From positions 1,302,001 to 1,366,000 of the forward strand of contig LM997412.1 of assembly GCA_000952975.1 (NCBI GenBank): a stretch of 64,000 bases of DNA, in the 5' to 3' direction. Below, piece by piece: positions 23,253 through 32,835 of this stretch. The notes under the pieces are model-generated. The model was not told the DNA's origin, searched no databases, and saw only the letters and a list, made by a program, of their open reading frames with translations. A program made the position numbers and the translations under genes. This DNA comes from Peptoniphilus sp. ING2-D1G (lineage in GTDB: Bacteria > Bacillota > Clostridia > Tissierellales > Peptoniphilaceae). Positions within the stretch are counted from its first letter, which is position 1, and every line of letters starts with the position of its first letter.

Positions 23253-24146
23253 TTACCACTCCATAAGCACTGTGCATAGGGTTAATCCTGCTCCGAAAGC
23301 CGAAAACAACACCAGATCTCTTTCCTTAATTCTATTCATATTCTCTGATAAAAGTATGGGTATAGATGCTGCGGAGGTATTTCCCTGTTCATTTAAATTC
23401 ATCGGGAATTTCTTCAAGTCCATTTCTAACCTTAGGGCGATTTGCTCAATTATCCTGCTGTTTGCCTGATGAAGTAGAGCCAGCTCTATATCTTTGACAT
23501 CGATTTTAGCACTTTTTAAAAGCGAATTTATTGATTTACTCACTTCATTTACAGCAAATCTGTAGATGTCTTTGCCTTTCATACTCAATTTTTCTTCTTC
23601 ATTTAATTTTAAAGCCTCCACATCTCCAAAAGTATTCTGCTTGCTGAACCAAAGCTTGTGATTTTTTTCAACAATCACTCCTGCACAACCGTCTCCGAAA
23701 AGAATTGCACTTGTTCTGTCTTCAAAATTTAAATAACTTGAAATCTTTTCCGTTGCAATTATCATCGCTTTTTCACCTTGCTGTAAATATTTTTCCGCCA
23801 ATATAAGAGCTCCGATAAATCCTGTACATGCCATATTTATATCGAAGGCAAGACAATCGGAAGATAATTTAAGTTCTTGATGTATGACACAACTCACCGC
23901 CGGCAGGGGATGTCTTGCAGAAAATGTAGGTACGATTAAAAGTCTTATGTCATCTTTGTCGAATTTAAGTTTTTTTGCAACTGAAACTGCCATTTCAGCG
24001 GCACTTTCCTCTGCATAAAATCTCTTTTCTATACCTGTTCTACTTCTGATCCATTGATCGGAGGTTTCAAAAAAGTCATAAAAATATTCATTGCTTATCT
24101 CATTTTCAAGTTCCAATTTTTTTGCATCTAAAATTTTCAGTCCCAT
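23253..24146 (-). CDS. fabH: 3-oxoacyl-ACP synthase III FabH
   Basis: A 297-residue initiating condensing enzyme joining an acyl-CoA with malonyl-ACP. The triad C107 (NMACTGF), H226 (LLHQANSRI) and N256 (GNTSAAS) is intact. It is slightly shorter than the usual 310-330 residues, mainly near the N-terminus. It lies directly after accA with a 1-base gap, and its last codons contain the ribosome site for fabK. Confidence 0.95.
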   Translation of the reverse strand: MGLKILDAKKLELENEISNEYFYDFFETSDQWIRSRTGIEKRFYAEESAAEMAVSVAKKLKFDKDDIRLLIVPTFSARHPLPAVSCVIHQELKLSSDCLAFDINMACTGFIGALILAEKYLQQGEKAMIIATEKISSYLNFEDRTSAILFGDGCAGVIVEKNHKLWFSKQNTFGDVEALKLNEEEKLSMKGKDIYRFAVNEVSKSINSLLKSAKIDVKDIELALLHQANSRIIEQIALRLEMDLKKFPMNLNEQGNTSAASIPILLSENMNRIKERDLVLFSAFGAGLTLCTVLMEW

Positions 24147-24147
24147 A

Positions 24148-24921
24148 CTATCTCCCCATTTTCATAAACTTTTCATGACATTCTTTAACAATTTGTTCAG
24201 GTGTCAACAAATCCAGCCTGTTCAATTCATCTCCAATCAATTTTTTCATCTGCTCAAAATCAGGATTTTGTCTTTCATCTTCTCTTACTATCCCATCTAT
24301 AATACCGAAAGTCTTTAAGTCCTCTGCTGTCAATTTCATAATTTCACTTGCTTTATCGGCCAAGCTTGCATCCTTGTACATAATAGATGCAAAACCCTCC
24401 GGTGAAAGCACGGAATAAATTGCATTTTTAAACATATATACTTTGTTTCCAACTGCAAAAGCAAGTGCTCCTCCGGAACCACCCTCTCCTATGATGAAGG
24501 ATATCACTGCAACTTTCAAAGAACCCATAAGTGAAATACATTCCGATATAGCTTCAAACTGTCCTCTTTCTTCAGCTTCAATCCCCGGATAAGCCCCCGG
24601 AGTATCCACAAAAGTTATGATAGCTCTGCCAAATTTTTCCGCCTGCCTCATAAGGCGTGCAGCCTTTCTGTATCCTTCGGGCAAGGGCATCCCAAAGTTT
24701 GTTTCCACAGATTCATCTATATTTCTTCCCTTTTGTATTCCTAAAAAAGTTATCGGTCTGTTTTCAAAGGTTGCAACTCCGCCGAGCACTGTTTTTGAAT
24801 CGCCGAAACATCTGTCTCCTCTTAAATAAATCATATCTTCAAAAAGTGCTTCCATCACTTCTTTCGCTCTGAGTCTTTTCTCCGACCTGGCAAGTTGTAC
24901 AGTTTTATAAGCTTCACTCAT
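24148..24921 (-). CDS. accA: Acetyl-CoA carboxylase carboxyltransferase alpha subunit
   Basis: A 257-residue carboxyltransferase alpha subunit: DRCFGDSKTVLGGVATF, GRNIDESVETNFGMP, FVDTPGAYPGIEAEERGQ and GEGGSGGALAFAVGN. With AccD it transfers the carboxyl group from biotin to acetyl-CoA, giving malonyl-CoA. Its start overlaps the accD stop by 4 bases. Confidence 0.96.
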   Translation of the reverse strand: MSEAYKTVQLARSEKRLRAKEVMEALFEDMIYLRGDRCFGDSKTVLGGVATFENRPITFLGIQKGRNIDESVETNFGMPLPEGYRKAARLMRQAEKFGRAIITFVDTPGAYPGIEAEERGQFEAISECISLMGSLKVAVISFIIGEGGSGGALAFAVGNKVYMFKNAIYSVLSPEGFASIMYKDASLADKASEIMKLTAEDLKTFGIIDGIVREDERQNPDFEQMKKLIGDELNRLDLLTPEQIVKECHEKFMKMGR

Positions 24922-25787
24922 AAGATTCCTCTTCTATCATGAATCTTCAACAAAGTATAAAACAAGCTCCTCTGTTCTCTCCTTGTCGCTATCACATCAA
25001 TAAATCCGCACTCAGCTAATTTTTCCGAACGTTGAAATCCATCGGGAAGTTTTTGGTGAATAGTCTGTTCTATGACCCTGGGTCCCGCAAAGCCTATGAG
25101 AGCCTTAGGCTCTGCTATCGTTATGTCCCCTTGACTTGCAAAGCTCGCCATTACTCCACCTGTGGCAGGATTTGCAAGCATACTTATGTAAAGAAGTCCT
25201 GCATCTTTAAATCTTTGTACAGCTTGCGCCACCTTTGCCATCTGCATAAGAGAAAATATTCCCTCCTGCATTCTCGCTCCTCCACTTGATAAAATTACTA
25301 TCACCGGCAATTTCTCAATCCTTGCTCTGTCAAACAATGCATAAAGTTCAGACCCCATATATGTCCCTAAACTTCCCATCATGTATTCCGACTCCAAAAC
25401 AGCAAGATAAATTTCATGAGAGATTATTTTTCCCTTTGCTATAGATATTGCCTCTTTTATATATTCTTTTTCATTTCTTTTTCGAATTTTTTCATATTCC
25501 GGATAGTTTATGGGATTGAACTTTTTGCTGTCAAAGGAAACCTCATTAAAGCCTTCATCCAATAAATATTTGAATCTATCTTGTCCTCTCATGGATAAAT
25601 AATAGTTGCAATGCGGACACACATGCAAATTTTCTATTAAATTCTTTTTATTTATATTGCTTTTACAAGAAGGACATTCTATATATTCAACTGTTCCTGC
25701 ATTTTTTTTAAATTTGCTCGTGGGTTTTTGAACTCTGAAGCTTTTTATTTGCCCAAGCAAATTTCTTCTTCTATTTAAACTTCCCAT
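24918..25787 (-). CDS. accD: Acetyl-CoA carboxylase carboxyltransferase beta subunit
   Basis: A 289-residue subunit with the N-terminal four-Cys zinc ribbon (CPSCKS and CPHCNYY) and the crotonase-like core with LSSGGARMQEG and PATGGVMASFA. It forms the carboxyltransferase with AccA. It overlaps accC by 13 bases. ATG at 25787 is preceded only by a weak GAGGCGAAAC site, consistent with coupling to accC. Confidence 0.96.
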   Translation of the reverse strand: MGSLNRRRNLLGQIKSFRVQKPTSKFKKNAGTVEYIECPSCKSNINKKNLIENLHVCPHCNYYLSMRGQDRFKYLLDEGFNEVSFDSKKFNPINYPEYEKIRKRNEKEYIKEAISIAKGKIISHEIYLAVLESEYMMGSLGTYMGSELYALFDRARIEKLPVIVILSSGGARMQEGIFSLMQMAKVAQAVQRFKDAGLLYISMLANPATGGVMASFASQGDITIAEPKALIGFAGPRVIEQTIHQKLPDGFQRSEKLAECGFIDVIATRREQRSLFYTLLKIHDRRGIL

Positions 25788-27166
25788 TGATCTCGTTTCG
25801 CCTCAACCGCTTTCATCTGTTCTACCAATTGTTCTTCCTGATTTCTAATGTAATTTGTATTGATATTGCCTCTGATAAAATCCTTTTCGTGAAATATGGC
25901 GTATCCAAATCCCAAATTTGTATTAATTCCATCGATTACGGTCTCTTCTATTGCTCTTCTCATCTTTTTTATGGCTTTAAGTCTGGTCTTGTCAAATACC
26001 AAAATCTTACCTAACATAGAATCATAAAAGGGTGAAATTTCTATTCCCGTATAAAGAAAAGTTTCCACTCTTGTGTCTTTGCCACCGGGTGTAAAGTAAA
26101 AATTCACTTTCCCACAATCAGGGCTGAATCCGTTGATAGGATTCTGTGCATTTATCCTGAACTCAATGGCATGTCCCTCTTTTTTTATTTGAGACTGATC
26201 AAAGGAAAGCTTTAGCCCCGAAGCTATTCTTATCTGCTCCTTGATTATGTTTATTCCTGTAATCATTTCAGTTACTGCATATTCAACTTGAAGACGAGTA
26301 TTCATTTCCATAAAGTAAAATTTTCCGTCTTTAACTATGAATTCAACAGTTCCCACACCTGTATAGTTACATGCCTTGGCACAATCAATGGCTGCCTTGT
26401 ACATTTTTTCGAGAAGCTCTTTCTCTACAAAATCACAAGGACTCTCTTCAATTATCTTTTGGTTGTTTCGTTGAATGCTACAATCTCTTTCATATAAATG
26501 AACTACATTTCCAAAATTATCTGCCAAAATTTGTACTTCCACATGTCTCGGGTTCTCAATAAATTTTTCCACATAAATAGAGTCATTCAAAAAAGAAACG
26601 GCAGCTTCCCTCTTAGTAACATTCCAAGCTTCTACAAGCTCTTTTTCACTATTTACTCTGCGCATCCCCTTTCCTCCTCCGCCGCCGGAGGCCTTTAAAA
26701 GGACAGGATATCCCAACTCTATGGCACTCTTCATAAGATGTTGTTCCGATTTGATAACTTCGTTTTTCCCCGGTACTGTTGGAATTCCATGCAAATCAAC
26801 TAATTTTTTCGCTTCTATTTTATCTCCCATGAGTTTGATTACATCCGAGTCCGGCCCTATAAAAACAAGTCCGGATTTTTCCACCTGTTCTGCAAAATCT
26901 GCATTTTCAGACAAAAATCCATACCCCGGATGAATTGCATCACAGCCTGTTTTTAAAGCAATTGTTATTAAAGCATCCTTATTTAAGTAAGAATCCCCAC
27001 TTCTTGCAGGCCCTAAGCAATATGACTCATCTGAAAAAAATACTGCAGGTTGGTCCTTATCCGCTTCAGAATAAACAACCACGGTTTCAATTCCCAACTC
27101 TCTACAGTTTCTGGAAATACTTAAAGCTATTTCTCCACGATTTGCAATTAATATTTTTTTTAGCAT
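25775..27166 (-). CDS. accC: Acetyl-CoA carboxylase biotin carboxylase subunit
   Basis: A 463-residue ATP-grasp enzyme carboxylating biotin on AccB with bicarbonate and ATP. Starts MLKKILIANRGEIALSI; has the Gly-rich loop KASGGGGGKGMR, YVEKFIENPRHVEVQIL and FMEMNTRLQVEYAVTE. It begins directly after accB. Length and motifs are normal. Confidence 0.97.
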   Translation of the reverse strand: MLKKILIANRGEIALSISRNCRELGIETVVVYSEADKDQPAVFFSDESYCLGPARSGDSYLNKDALITIALKTGCDAIHPGYGFLSENADFAEQVEKSGLVFIGPDSDVIKLMGDKIEAKKLVDLHGIPTVPGKNEVIKSEQHLMKSAIELGYPVLLKASGGGGGKGMRRVNSEKELVEAWNVTKREAAVSFLNDSIYVEKFIENPRHVEVQILADNFGNVVHLYERDCSIQRNNQKIIEESPCDFVEKELLEKMYKAAIDCAKACNYTGVGTVEFIVKDGKFYFMEMNTRLQVEYAVTEMITGINIIKEQIRIASGLKLSFDQSQIKKEGHAIEFRINAQNPINGFSPDCGKVNFYFTPGGKDTRVETFLYTGIEISPFYDSMLGKILVFDKTRLKAIKKMRRAIEETVIDGINTNLGFGYAIFHEKDFIRGNINTNYIRNQEEQLVEQMKAVEAKRDQWEV

Positions 27167-27592
27167 TTACTCACTATTCTTTTCTATCTTCATCAACACT
27201 TGGTCATACTCTACAAAATCTTCATTTTCACAGCATATTTCCACGACTATTCCGTCACAAGGAGATTTTATTTCATTCATTATCTTCATGGATTCCAAAA
27301 TGCAAAGAGTATCTCCCTTTTTCACATAATCTCCCACTAAAGCTAAATTTTTCTCTCCGGGACTTGAAGCTGAATAAAAAACTCCTACTATAGGTGCCTT
27401 AATATTGACTAAATTATCTTCTACCTCTTCTTTTTGGCCCTTGTTTTCAGCTACTTGTGCTCTCTGTACGACTTCGCTCGCCTCTTTTTTTAAATCCAAA
27501 CTGAAATCTTCAAAACTCACATTAAAAGAACTGCACTGAGAATTTTCAAAAAGCTTTACAAGCTTCTCCGTAATTTCAAAAAATTTTTCCAT
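27167..27592 (-). CDS. accB: Biotin carboxyl carrier protein of acetyl-CoA carboxylase
   Basis: A 141-residue BCCP. The C-terminal lipoyl/biotinyl domain carries the biotinylation lysine K103 in ESMKIMNEI (usual form EAMKMMNEI), preceded by an acidic linker. The ATG overlaps the acpP stop by one base (TAATG), so translation is coupled. Confidence 0.95.
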   Translation of the reverse strand: MEKFFEITEKLVKLFENSQCSSFNVSFEDFSLDLKKEASEVVQRAQVAENKGQKEEVEDNLVNIKAPIVGVFYSASSPGEKNLALVGDYVKKGDTLCILESMKIMNEIKSPCDGIVVEICCENEDFVEYDQVLMKIEKNSE

Positions 27593-27819
27593 TACTTATT
27601 GCTTTCAACGTAATCTATTATGTCGCCTACCGTTACAAATTTTGAAAAATCTTCATCTGAAATTTCAATCCCATAATCTTCTTCAATGGACATTGACAGT
27701 TCAACCGCATCCAATGAATCCAACCCCAAGTCTTCTTGAAGTTTAGAATCCATCATGATAGTTTCCCCTTCAATTCCAAAATTTTCACTCAATATATCCT
27801 TCAAATTTTCTAAATTCAT
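27592..27819 (-). CDS. acpP: Acyl carrier protein
   Basis: A 75-residue ACP with the phosphopantetheine attachment serine S35 in DLGLDSLDAVEL and an acidic helix II. It carries acyl chains through the fab pathway. First gene of the twelve-gene operon, behind a strong promoter; ribosome site GAGGTGA lies 4-5 bases before the ATG. Confidence 0.96.
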   Translation of the reverse strand: MNLENLKDILSENFGIEGETIMMDSKLQEDLGLDSLDAVELSMSIEEDYGIEISDEDFSKFVTVGDIIDYVESNK

Positions 27820-27850
27820 AATTCACCTCATATTATTTTTATTTATGCCT

Positions 27851-27902
27851 ATTGTAATGAATAATAAATCTTATGTCAATAAATTTACTTAAAATATTTT
27901 AA
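27851..27902 (-). promoter_or_regulatory. Fatty-acid operon promoter with 14-bp palindrome
   Basis: TTGACA (27874-27879), 17-base spacer, TACAAT (27851-27856) on the minus strand, a strong sigma-A promoter. A perfect palindrome TTAAAATATTTTAA (27889-27902) sits just upstream of the -35 and is a candidate site for the operon's MarR regulator. It is AT-rich, so chance is possible. Confidence 0.7.
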
Positions 27903-27913
27903 ATAATTGTTCG

Positions 27914-27944
27914 TAAAAAAAAGACACCTCTATAGGTGTCTTTT
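27914..27944 (-). terminator. tuf terminator
   Basis: 11-bp stem AAAAGACACCT/AGGTGTCTTTT with a 4-base loop, followed on the minus strand by TTTTTACG; 14 bases after the tuf stop. Confidence 0.9.
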
Positions 27945-27958
27945 AGTCTTTCTATTTA

Positions 27959-29149
27959 TTATAGTAATTTTGTTACTACTCCTGATGCTACTGTTCTTCC
28001 GCCTTCTCTTATTGCAAATCTTAAGCCTTCGTCCATTGCTATGGGTGTGATCAGGTCTACTGTGAAGGTTGCGTTGTCTCCGGGCATTACCATTTCTACT
28101 CCTTCGGGTAGTTGGATGTCGCCTGTTACGTCTGTTGTTCTGAAGTAGAATTGTGGTCTGTAACCGTTGAAGAATGGGGTGTGTCTTCCGCCTTCTTCTT
28201 TTGTCAGTACGTATACTTCTGCTTGGAATTTTGTGTGGGGTTTTATTGAGTTGGGGGCTGCTAAGACTTGCCCTCTTTCGATTTCGCTTCTTTGTACTCC
28301 TCTTAGTAGGGCTCCTATGTTGTCTCCGGCTCTTGCGTCGTCTAATTGTTTTTTAAACATTTCTACTCCGGTTACTACTACTGTTCTTTTTTCGTCTGTT
28401 AGGCCTACTACTTCTACGTTGTCGCCTACTTTTACTGTGCCTCTTTCGATTCTTCCTGTTGCTACTGTTCCTCTTCCTGTGATTGAGAAGATGTCTTCTA
28501 CGGGCATTAGGAAGGGATGGTCTACGTCTCTTACCGGTTCGGGAATATATGCGTCTACTTCTTCCATCAGTTTTACTATTTTGTCTCCCCATTCTCCGTC
28601 CGGGTCTTCTAAGGCTTTTAGGGCGCTTCCTACTACGATTGGGGTGTTGTCTCCGTCAAAGTCGTATTCTGATAGTAGGTCTCTTACTTCCATTTCTACT
28701 AATTCGATTAGTTCTTCGTCATCTACTTGGTCTTCTTTGTTTAGGAATACTACTATTTGGGGTACGCCTACTTGTCTTGCTAATAGTATGTGTTCTCTTG
28801 TTTGGGGCATTGGTCCGTCTGCTGCTGATACTACAAGGATTGCTCCGTCCATTTGTGCTGCGCCTGTTATCATGTTCTTTACGTAGTCGGCGTGTCCCGG
28901 GCAGTCTACGTGGGCGTAGTGTCTGTTTGGTGTTTCGTATTCTACGTGTGAGGTTGAGATGGTGATTCCTCTTTCTCTTTCTTCCGGGGCTTTGTCTATG
29001 TGGGCGTAGTCTACGAATTCTCCTCCGCCGTATCTTTTGTTCATTACAAGGGTTATTGCTGCTGTCAGTGTTGTTTTTCCGTGGTCTACGTGTCCTATTG
29101 TCCCTATGTTTACGTGGGGTTTGGTTCTTTCAAATTTAGCTTTTGCCAT
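27959..29149 (-). CDS. tuf: Elongation factor Tu
   Basis: A 396-residue EF-Tu delivering aminoacyl-tRNA to the ribosome with GTP. G motifs are intact: [28 protein letters not shown]. Codon use is strongly biased and locally more GC-rich than its neighbours, as expected for a very highly expressed gene; this bias creates long antisense open frames that are not genes. It stands alone, not in a str operon. AGGAGG precedes the ATG, and a -10 TATAAT lies about 90 bases upstream with a 7-bp hairpin (AATCAAC/GTTGATT) in the leader. Confidence 0.98.
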   Translation of the reverse strand: MAKAKFERTKPHVNIGTIGHVDHGKTTLTAAITLVMNKRYGGGEFVDYAHIDKAPEERERGITISTSHVEYETPNRHYAHVDCPGHADYVKNMITGAAQMDGAILVVSAADGPMPQTREHILLARQVGVPQIVVFLNKEDQVDDEELIELVEMEVRDLLSEYDFDGDNTPIVVGSALKALEDPDGEWGDKIVKLMEEVDAYIPEPVRDVDHPFLMPVEDIFSITGRGTVATGRIERGTVKVGDNVEVVGLTDEKRTVVVTGVEMFKKQLDDARAGDNIGALLRGVQRSEIERGQVLAAPNSIKPHTKFQAEVYVLTKEEGGRHTPFFNGYRPQFYFRTTDVTGDIQLPEGVEMVMPGDNATFTVDLITPIAMDEGLRFAIREGGRTVASGVVTKLL

Positions 29150-29350
29150 TATAATCCTCCTATAAAACTCTTTATATTAAATTATATGTTACAATACAAA
29201 ACTCTTAAAATCAACGTCTTTGTTGATTGGATATTTGCATTCATTATACTACTTATTTGTAAAATTATCTATTCTTATAACATAATTAAATTTCTTTTAA
29301 AGGTTTATCTTTTAATTATTCAGGTATATTTACTTTAAGGGGTGATATAA

Positions 29351-29725
29351 ATGAAGTATGCACACACTTGTATAAGAATTGCCGATTTAGATGCTTCCAT
29401 AAAATTTTATAAAGAAGCGTTGGGCTATGAAGTTACGAGAACTAAAGATTTTCCTGATGCTAAGTTTACATTGGTCTACTTGGCGCTTCCGGGAGATAAA
29501 TCGGAACTTGAGCTGACTTATAATTACGATGAAGGTCCTTACGATTTGGGAAACGGATATGGTCATATAGCTCTTCTTACTCCTGATTTAAAGCAGTTTC
29601 ATGAAAAACTGAAAAAAGAAGGATATGAAGTTACGGATTTAAAGGGTCTTGAACCCGGAAAAGAAAGGTTTTTCTTCATTAAAGATCCTGACGGATACAA
29701 TATAGAAATTGTCATTGACGACTAA
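29351..29725 (+). CDS. gloA: Glyoxalase I (lactoylglutathione lyase-like)
   Basis: A 124-residue VOC-fold metalloenzyme. The metal ligands of the E. coli type enzyme are present: H5 (YAHTCIRI), E54 (SELELT), H72 (GYGHIALLT) and E119 (YNIEIVID). It detoxifies methylglyoxal via a thiol adduct; this organism group probably uses a thiol other than glutathione. Ribosome site GGGGTGAT; followed by a terminator. It stands alone. Confidence 0.93.
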   Translation: MKYAHTCIRIADLDASIKFYKEALGYEVTRTKDFPDAKFTLVYLALPGDKSELELTYNYDEGPYDLGNGYGHIALLTPDLKQFHEKLKKEGYEVTDLKGLEPGKERFFFIKDPDGYNIEIVIDD

Positions 29726-29754
29726 ACTGCTCGGAAATATCTGAGCAGTTTTTT
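29725..29754 (+). terminator. Terminator after gloA
   Basis: 8-bp stem AACTGCTC/GAGCAGTT (29725-29732 and 29743-29750) followed by TTTT; it may also serve the convergent MATE gene. Confidence 0.85.
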
Positions 29755-31087
29755 AGTCTTTGATTTTCTTGTATGTGAAATTGACTAAGTAATATCTGCA
29801 ATATATGAGATCTACAACTTCAGATATGGGATAACAAAGCCACACAAGATTTAAATTGCCGGTAAGAGACAACAAATAGGCGACAGGCAAAAGAGCTACA
29901 ACCTGTCTGATGACAGAAGAATTAAGAGACAGTACTCCGTTTCCCAAGGCTTGAAAACTCGCACTTGTAACTATATTGTGTCCTGCAAAAAAATATGCGA
30001 AGGATATGGTTTTTAAAGCGGGCACACCTATTTCTATCATCTTTTCAGAAGCATTAAAAATCATCAGCATATTTTCTGCAAAAATCTGTATAGCTATAAA
30101 TCCCACAATCATTATAACTGTGGCAACTTTTATCGAAAGCTCCACCGCCTCCACTGCACGTTCTTTTTTCCTTGCGCCGTAATTGTAAGCAATTATGGGT
30201 ACCACTGCATTGTTGAGCCCGAAGACAGGTAAAAAAATAAAGGATCTAAGCTTAAAATACGCTCCCAATGCCGCCACTGCCGTAGATGAAAATTTACTTA
30301 GTATAATGTTCATGAAGTAAATTGTGACGGATGTTATGGCTATGAGAATAAAACTGGGAAATCCAACTCTGTATATCTCCTTTATTATTTTAAAATCCGG
30401 TTTGAGTTTCTTTATTTCTATAGAATCATTATATTTATAATTTATAAACAAACTCAGTATCGCCGCAGATATCTGTGCAATTACAGTTGCAATTGCCGCC
30501 CCCTTTATTCCCATTGCCGGCACTCCGAAATGTCCGAAGATCAAAATCGGATCAAGCGCTATATTTATTATTACTCCGAAGATTTGAGTTATCATTGTGT
30601 AAAATGTCTTGCCCACCGATTGAAAAATTCTCTCCACAGTTATTTGAATAAAAGTTCCCATGGAAAAAACAGTAACTATTGAAATATAATCGACGCCATA
30701 GGCTATTATCTTCAAATCATCTGTCTGTGTCCTGAAAAATGCTTCAGAAAGAAAATTTCCGAAAATAAAAAATATCAAATAGTGGAAAATTGCCAAAACC
30801 AATCCGTTTTCAGCAGCTCTATTTGCCGTCTCAAACTTTTTCTGTCCCAGAGATTTCGAGAGCAGAGCGTTTATTCCGACAGCTGTCCCAACGGCAAGTC
30901 CTGTAATCATGTATTGGACAGGGAACGCTAAAGATACTGCAGCAAAGGCATCTTCGTTTATATGAGAAACAAAATAAGAATCCACTATGTTGTACAATGC
31001 TTGAACCAACATGGATATCATTATAGGTATGGACATTTCAAACAACAGTTTATTTATTTTTTTAGTTCCCATTTTGTTCTCTTGCAA
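29753..31087 (-). CDS. MATE-family multidrug/Na+ efflux protein
   Basis: A 444-residue protein with 12 hydrophobic spans in two similar halves. IPIMISMLVQALYNIVDSYFV near the N-terminus and AIATVIAQISAAILSL are typical of MATE transporters, which export drugs or metabolites in exchange for Na+ or H+. TTG at 31087 is chosen because AGAGG lies about 8 bases before it; a GTG three codons upstream overlaps that site. Substrate unknown. Confidence 0.92.
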   Translation of the reverse strand: MQENKMGTKKINKLLFEMSIPIMISMLVQALYNIVDSYFVSHINEDAFAAVSLAFPVQYMITGLAVGTAVGINALLSKSLGQKKFETANRAAENGLVLAIFHYLIFFIFGNFLSEAFFRTQTDDLKIIAYGVDYISIVTVFSMGTFIQITVERIFQSVGKTFYTMITQIFGVIINIALDPILIFGHFGVPAMGIKGAAIATVIAQISAAILSLFINYKYNDSIEIKKLKPDFKIIKEIYRVGFPSFILIAITSVTIYFMNIILSKFSSTAVAALGAYFKLRSFIFLPVFGLNNAVVPIIAYNYGARKKERAVEAVELSIKVATVIMIVGFIAIQIFAENMLMIFNASEKMIEIGVPALKTISFAYFFAGHNIVTSASFQALGNGVLSLNSSVIRQVVALLPVAYLLSLTGNLNLVWLCYPISEVVDLIYCRYYLVNFTYKKIKD

Positions 31088-31183
31088 CTTAAGCACCTCT
31101 TATACTAAAAAACATAATCAAATTTAATTATACCTATTTAATAAGACTATATCAATATGCTATAATATTTAGGTATTAATGAG

Positions 31184-31882
31184 GTGATAATTATAAATAC
31201 ACATACAAAGAACAAGAGAAAATCTCTTTCAAGTAAAGCGTACAACTATATAAAAGAAAAAATTGTTTCAGGAGAGTTAAAAGACGGAGATATAATCACA
31301 GAAAAAAACATAGGTGAAGCTTTGCATATGAGCAGAACCCCTGTGAAAAGAGCTATCACTCAACTGGAATTGGAATCCTATTTAAAATCCATGGACGGCA
31401 TAGGTACTAGAATAATCGGTCTGTCCATAAAGGACTTGAAAGATATATATGAAGTCAGAACTAATTTAGAGACACTGGCTCTTAAAAGCTCCTTTAGTAA
31501 TATCAAAAAAGAAGATATCGAAAAAATTAAATCCGATTTGAAAAAAATAAAAAAACTCTATGACGAAAACGCAGAACCTGAACCGGAGCTTCTGGCAGAG
31601 GTGGATGATGCCTTTCACAGTCTAATCACTGAAAATACCACTAACGACTATGTGAAAAGTCTCGTGGAATCTATTGACTTGAAATTAGAAAGATACACCG
31701 TTGCAGCATATAAATGGACAAACACCGGTGAAGAAGCTACTCGACAACACATGAATATATTAAAAGAGATAGAAATCGGAAACTACGAAACAGCAAACAA
31801 ATATTTAAAAGATCATATAAACTGGTCCTTGGATATCTTAAATGAAGCTTTAAACAAAAAAAATCGACCTGCAAATCTGTAG
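31184..31882 (+). CDS. GntR-family (FadR-type) transcription regulator
   Basis: A 232-residue regulator with an N-terminal GntR winged helix (SSKAYNYIKEKIVSGELKDGD; TEKNIGEALHMSRTPVKRAITQLE) and a C-terminal all-helical FCD domain (residues about 85-220), which binds organic acids. The start is uncertain: the only standard upstream codon is the GTG at 31184, inside the sequence GAGGTGATAATT that looks like the ribosome site itself. It lies opposite the MATE gene and may regulate it (inference). Confidence 0.88.
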   Translation: MIIINTHTKNKRKSLSSKAYNYIKEKIVSGELKDGDIITEKNIGEALHMSRTPVKRAITQLELESYLKSMDGIGTRIIGLSIKDLKDIYEVRTNLETLALKSSFSNIKKEDIEKIKSDLKKIKKLYDENAEPEPELLAEVDDAFHSLITENTTNDYVKSLVESIDLKLERYTVAAYKWTNTGEEATRQHMNILKEIEIGNYETANKYLKDHINWSLDILNEALNKKNRPANL

Positions 31883-31893
31883 GTCCATTTTTT
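31866..31893 (+). terminator. Terminator after the GntR gene
   Basis: 8-bp stem GACCTGCA/TGTAGGTC with one G-U pair, then CATTTTTTATTT. It overlaps the gene's last codons and faces the convergent LysR gene. Confidence 0.8.
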
Positions 31894-32824
31894 ATTTAGT
31901 CAAGTAATCAATAAATTTTTGTGCCGAATTTATCTCTGATTTTTTACTGCGAAAAATTCTTATCTTGCGCTTGGCATTTATATCATCTATCTTATAAAAG
32001 GCCAAATCATCTGTCGGCGATTCATATTTTACAATGCTGTCCCTTGTAAATATAATTCCTCTTCCTTGTTTTGCCAAAGCATAGGAGGTTTGATATTGAT
32101 CCATGTACATCAAAATATTCGGATAAAAACCTGCGTCCTTGCACATATTCAACCCGCGAGTGTACATGTCATTTCCTCTTTTTAGAAAAAGAAAGGGCTC
32201 CTTTGAAAATTGTGACAAACTCACGGCAGGATATTTATCCGAAAGATATGCTCCGCTTTTTAAATCTTCGTAGCTTAACATATATTCCTTTAACTTTTTA
32301 TTTATCTCAAATCCGCCGGGAACTGCAAGTACTATATTTTCTTCAACCCAATCATATATTTTAAACTTTTCTTTATTTATATCATCTACTGTAATTCCAA
32401 TATCGGCAAATCCTGAATTTACACACTCTTCAAATTCATTTGCATTGACTTCTATCAACCTTACGGAGATTTCCGGATTAGATTGTTTAAAAATATTTAT
32501 GATTTCAGGCATCACATGGAAGCAGAAAAAAGTTGAACAACATACATATACGGAATTTTTCGAGTTCTCGGAAATGGTGTTTAAATGTCTTTTGGTTTCA
32601 TCCTCTATCTTCATGACCTTTTCAACGGCTTGAATGTAATATTCTCCGGCAGTGGTTAATTTAATCGGAGAAGTACTCCTGTCAAATAGAGTTACGTTTA
32701 ATTCATCTTCCACTTTTTTTACTACATTGCTAAGAGCCGGTTGAGAAATATAAAGTGATTTTGCCGCTTTTGAAAAACTTTTCTTTTTATAAATTTCATA
32801 AATATATTCTCTGTATTGAAACAT
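31892..32824 (-). CDS. LysR-family transcription regulator
   Basis: A 310-residue LysR protein: the N-terminal winged helix reads FSKAAKSLYISQPALSNVVKKVEDELNVTLFDRS, followed by a periplasmic-binding-like effector domain (VRLIEVNANEFEECV; ADIGITVDD). Target unknown. A perfect 14-bp palindrome lies in its own promoter, consistent with autorepression. Confidence 0.9.
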   Translation of the reverse strand: MFQYREYIYEIYKKKSFSKAAKSLYISQPALSNVVKKVEDELNVTLFDRSTSPIKLTTAGEYYIQAVEKVMKIEDETKRHLNTISENSKNSVYVCCSTFFCFHVMPEIINIFKQSNPEISVRLIEVNANEFEECVNSGFADIGITVDDINKEKFKIYDWVEENIVLAVPGGFEINKKLKEYMLSYEDLKSGAYLSDKYPAVSLSQFSKEPFLFLKRGNDMYTRGLNMCKDAGFYPNILMYMDQYQTSYALAKQGRGIIFTRDSIVKYESPTDDLAFYKIDDINAKRKIRIFRSKKSEINSAQKFIDYLTK

Positions 32825-32835
32825 ATTATTCCCTC

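Noticed and set aside
26935..27393. 152-codon plus-strand frame opposite accC and accB
   Set aside because: Low-complexity Leu/Phe/His-rich translation, antisense to two well-supported genes.
28167..28965. Long open frames on the plus strand (up to 239 codons) opposite tuf
   Set aside because: They mirror the strong codon bias of EF-Tu, have no ribosome sites or recognisable domains, and are fully antisense to a certain gene.
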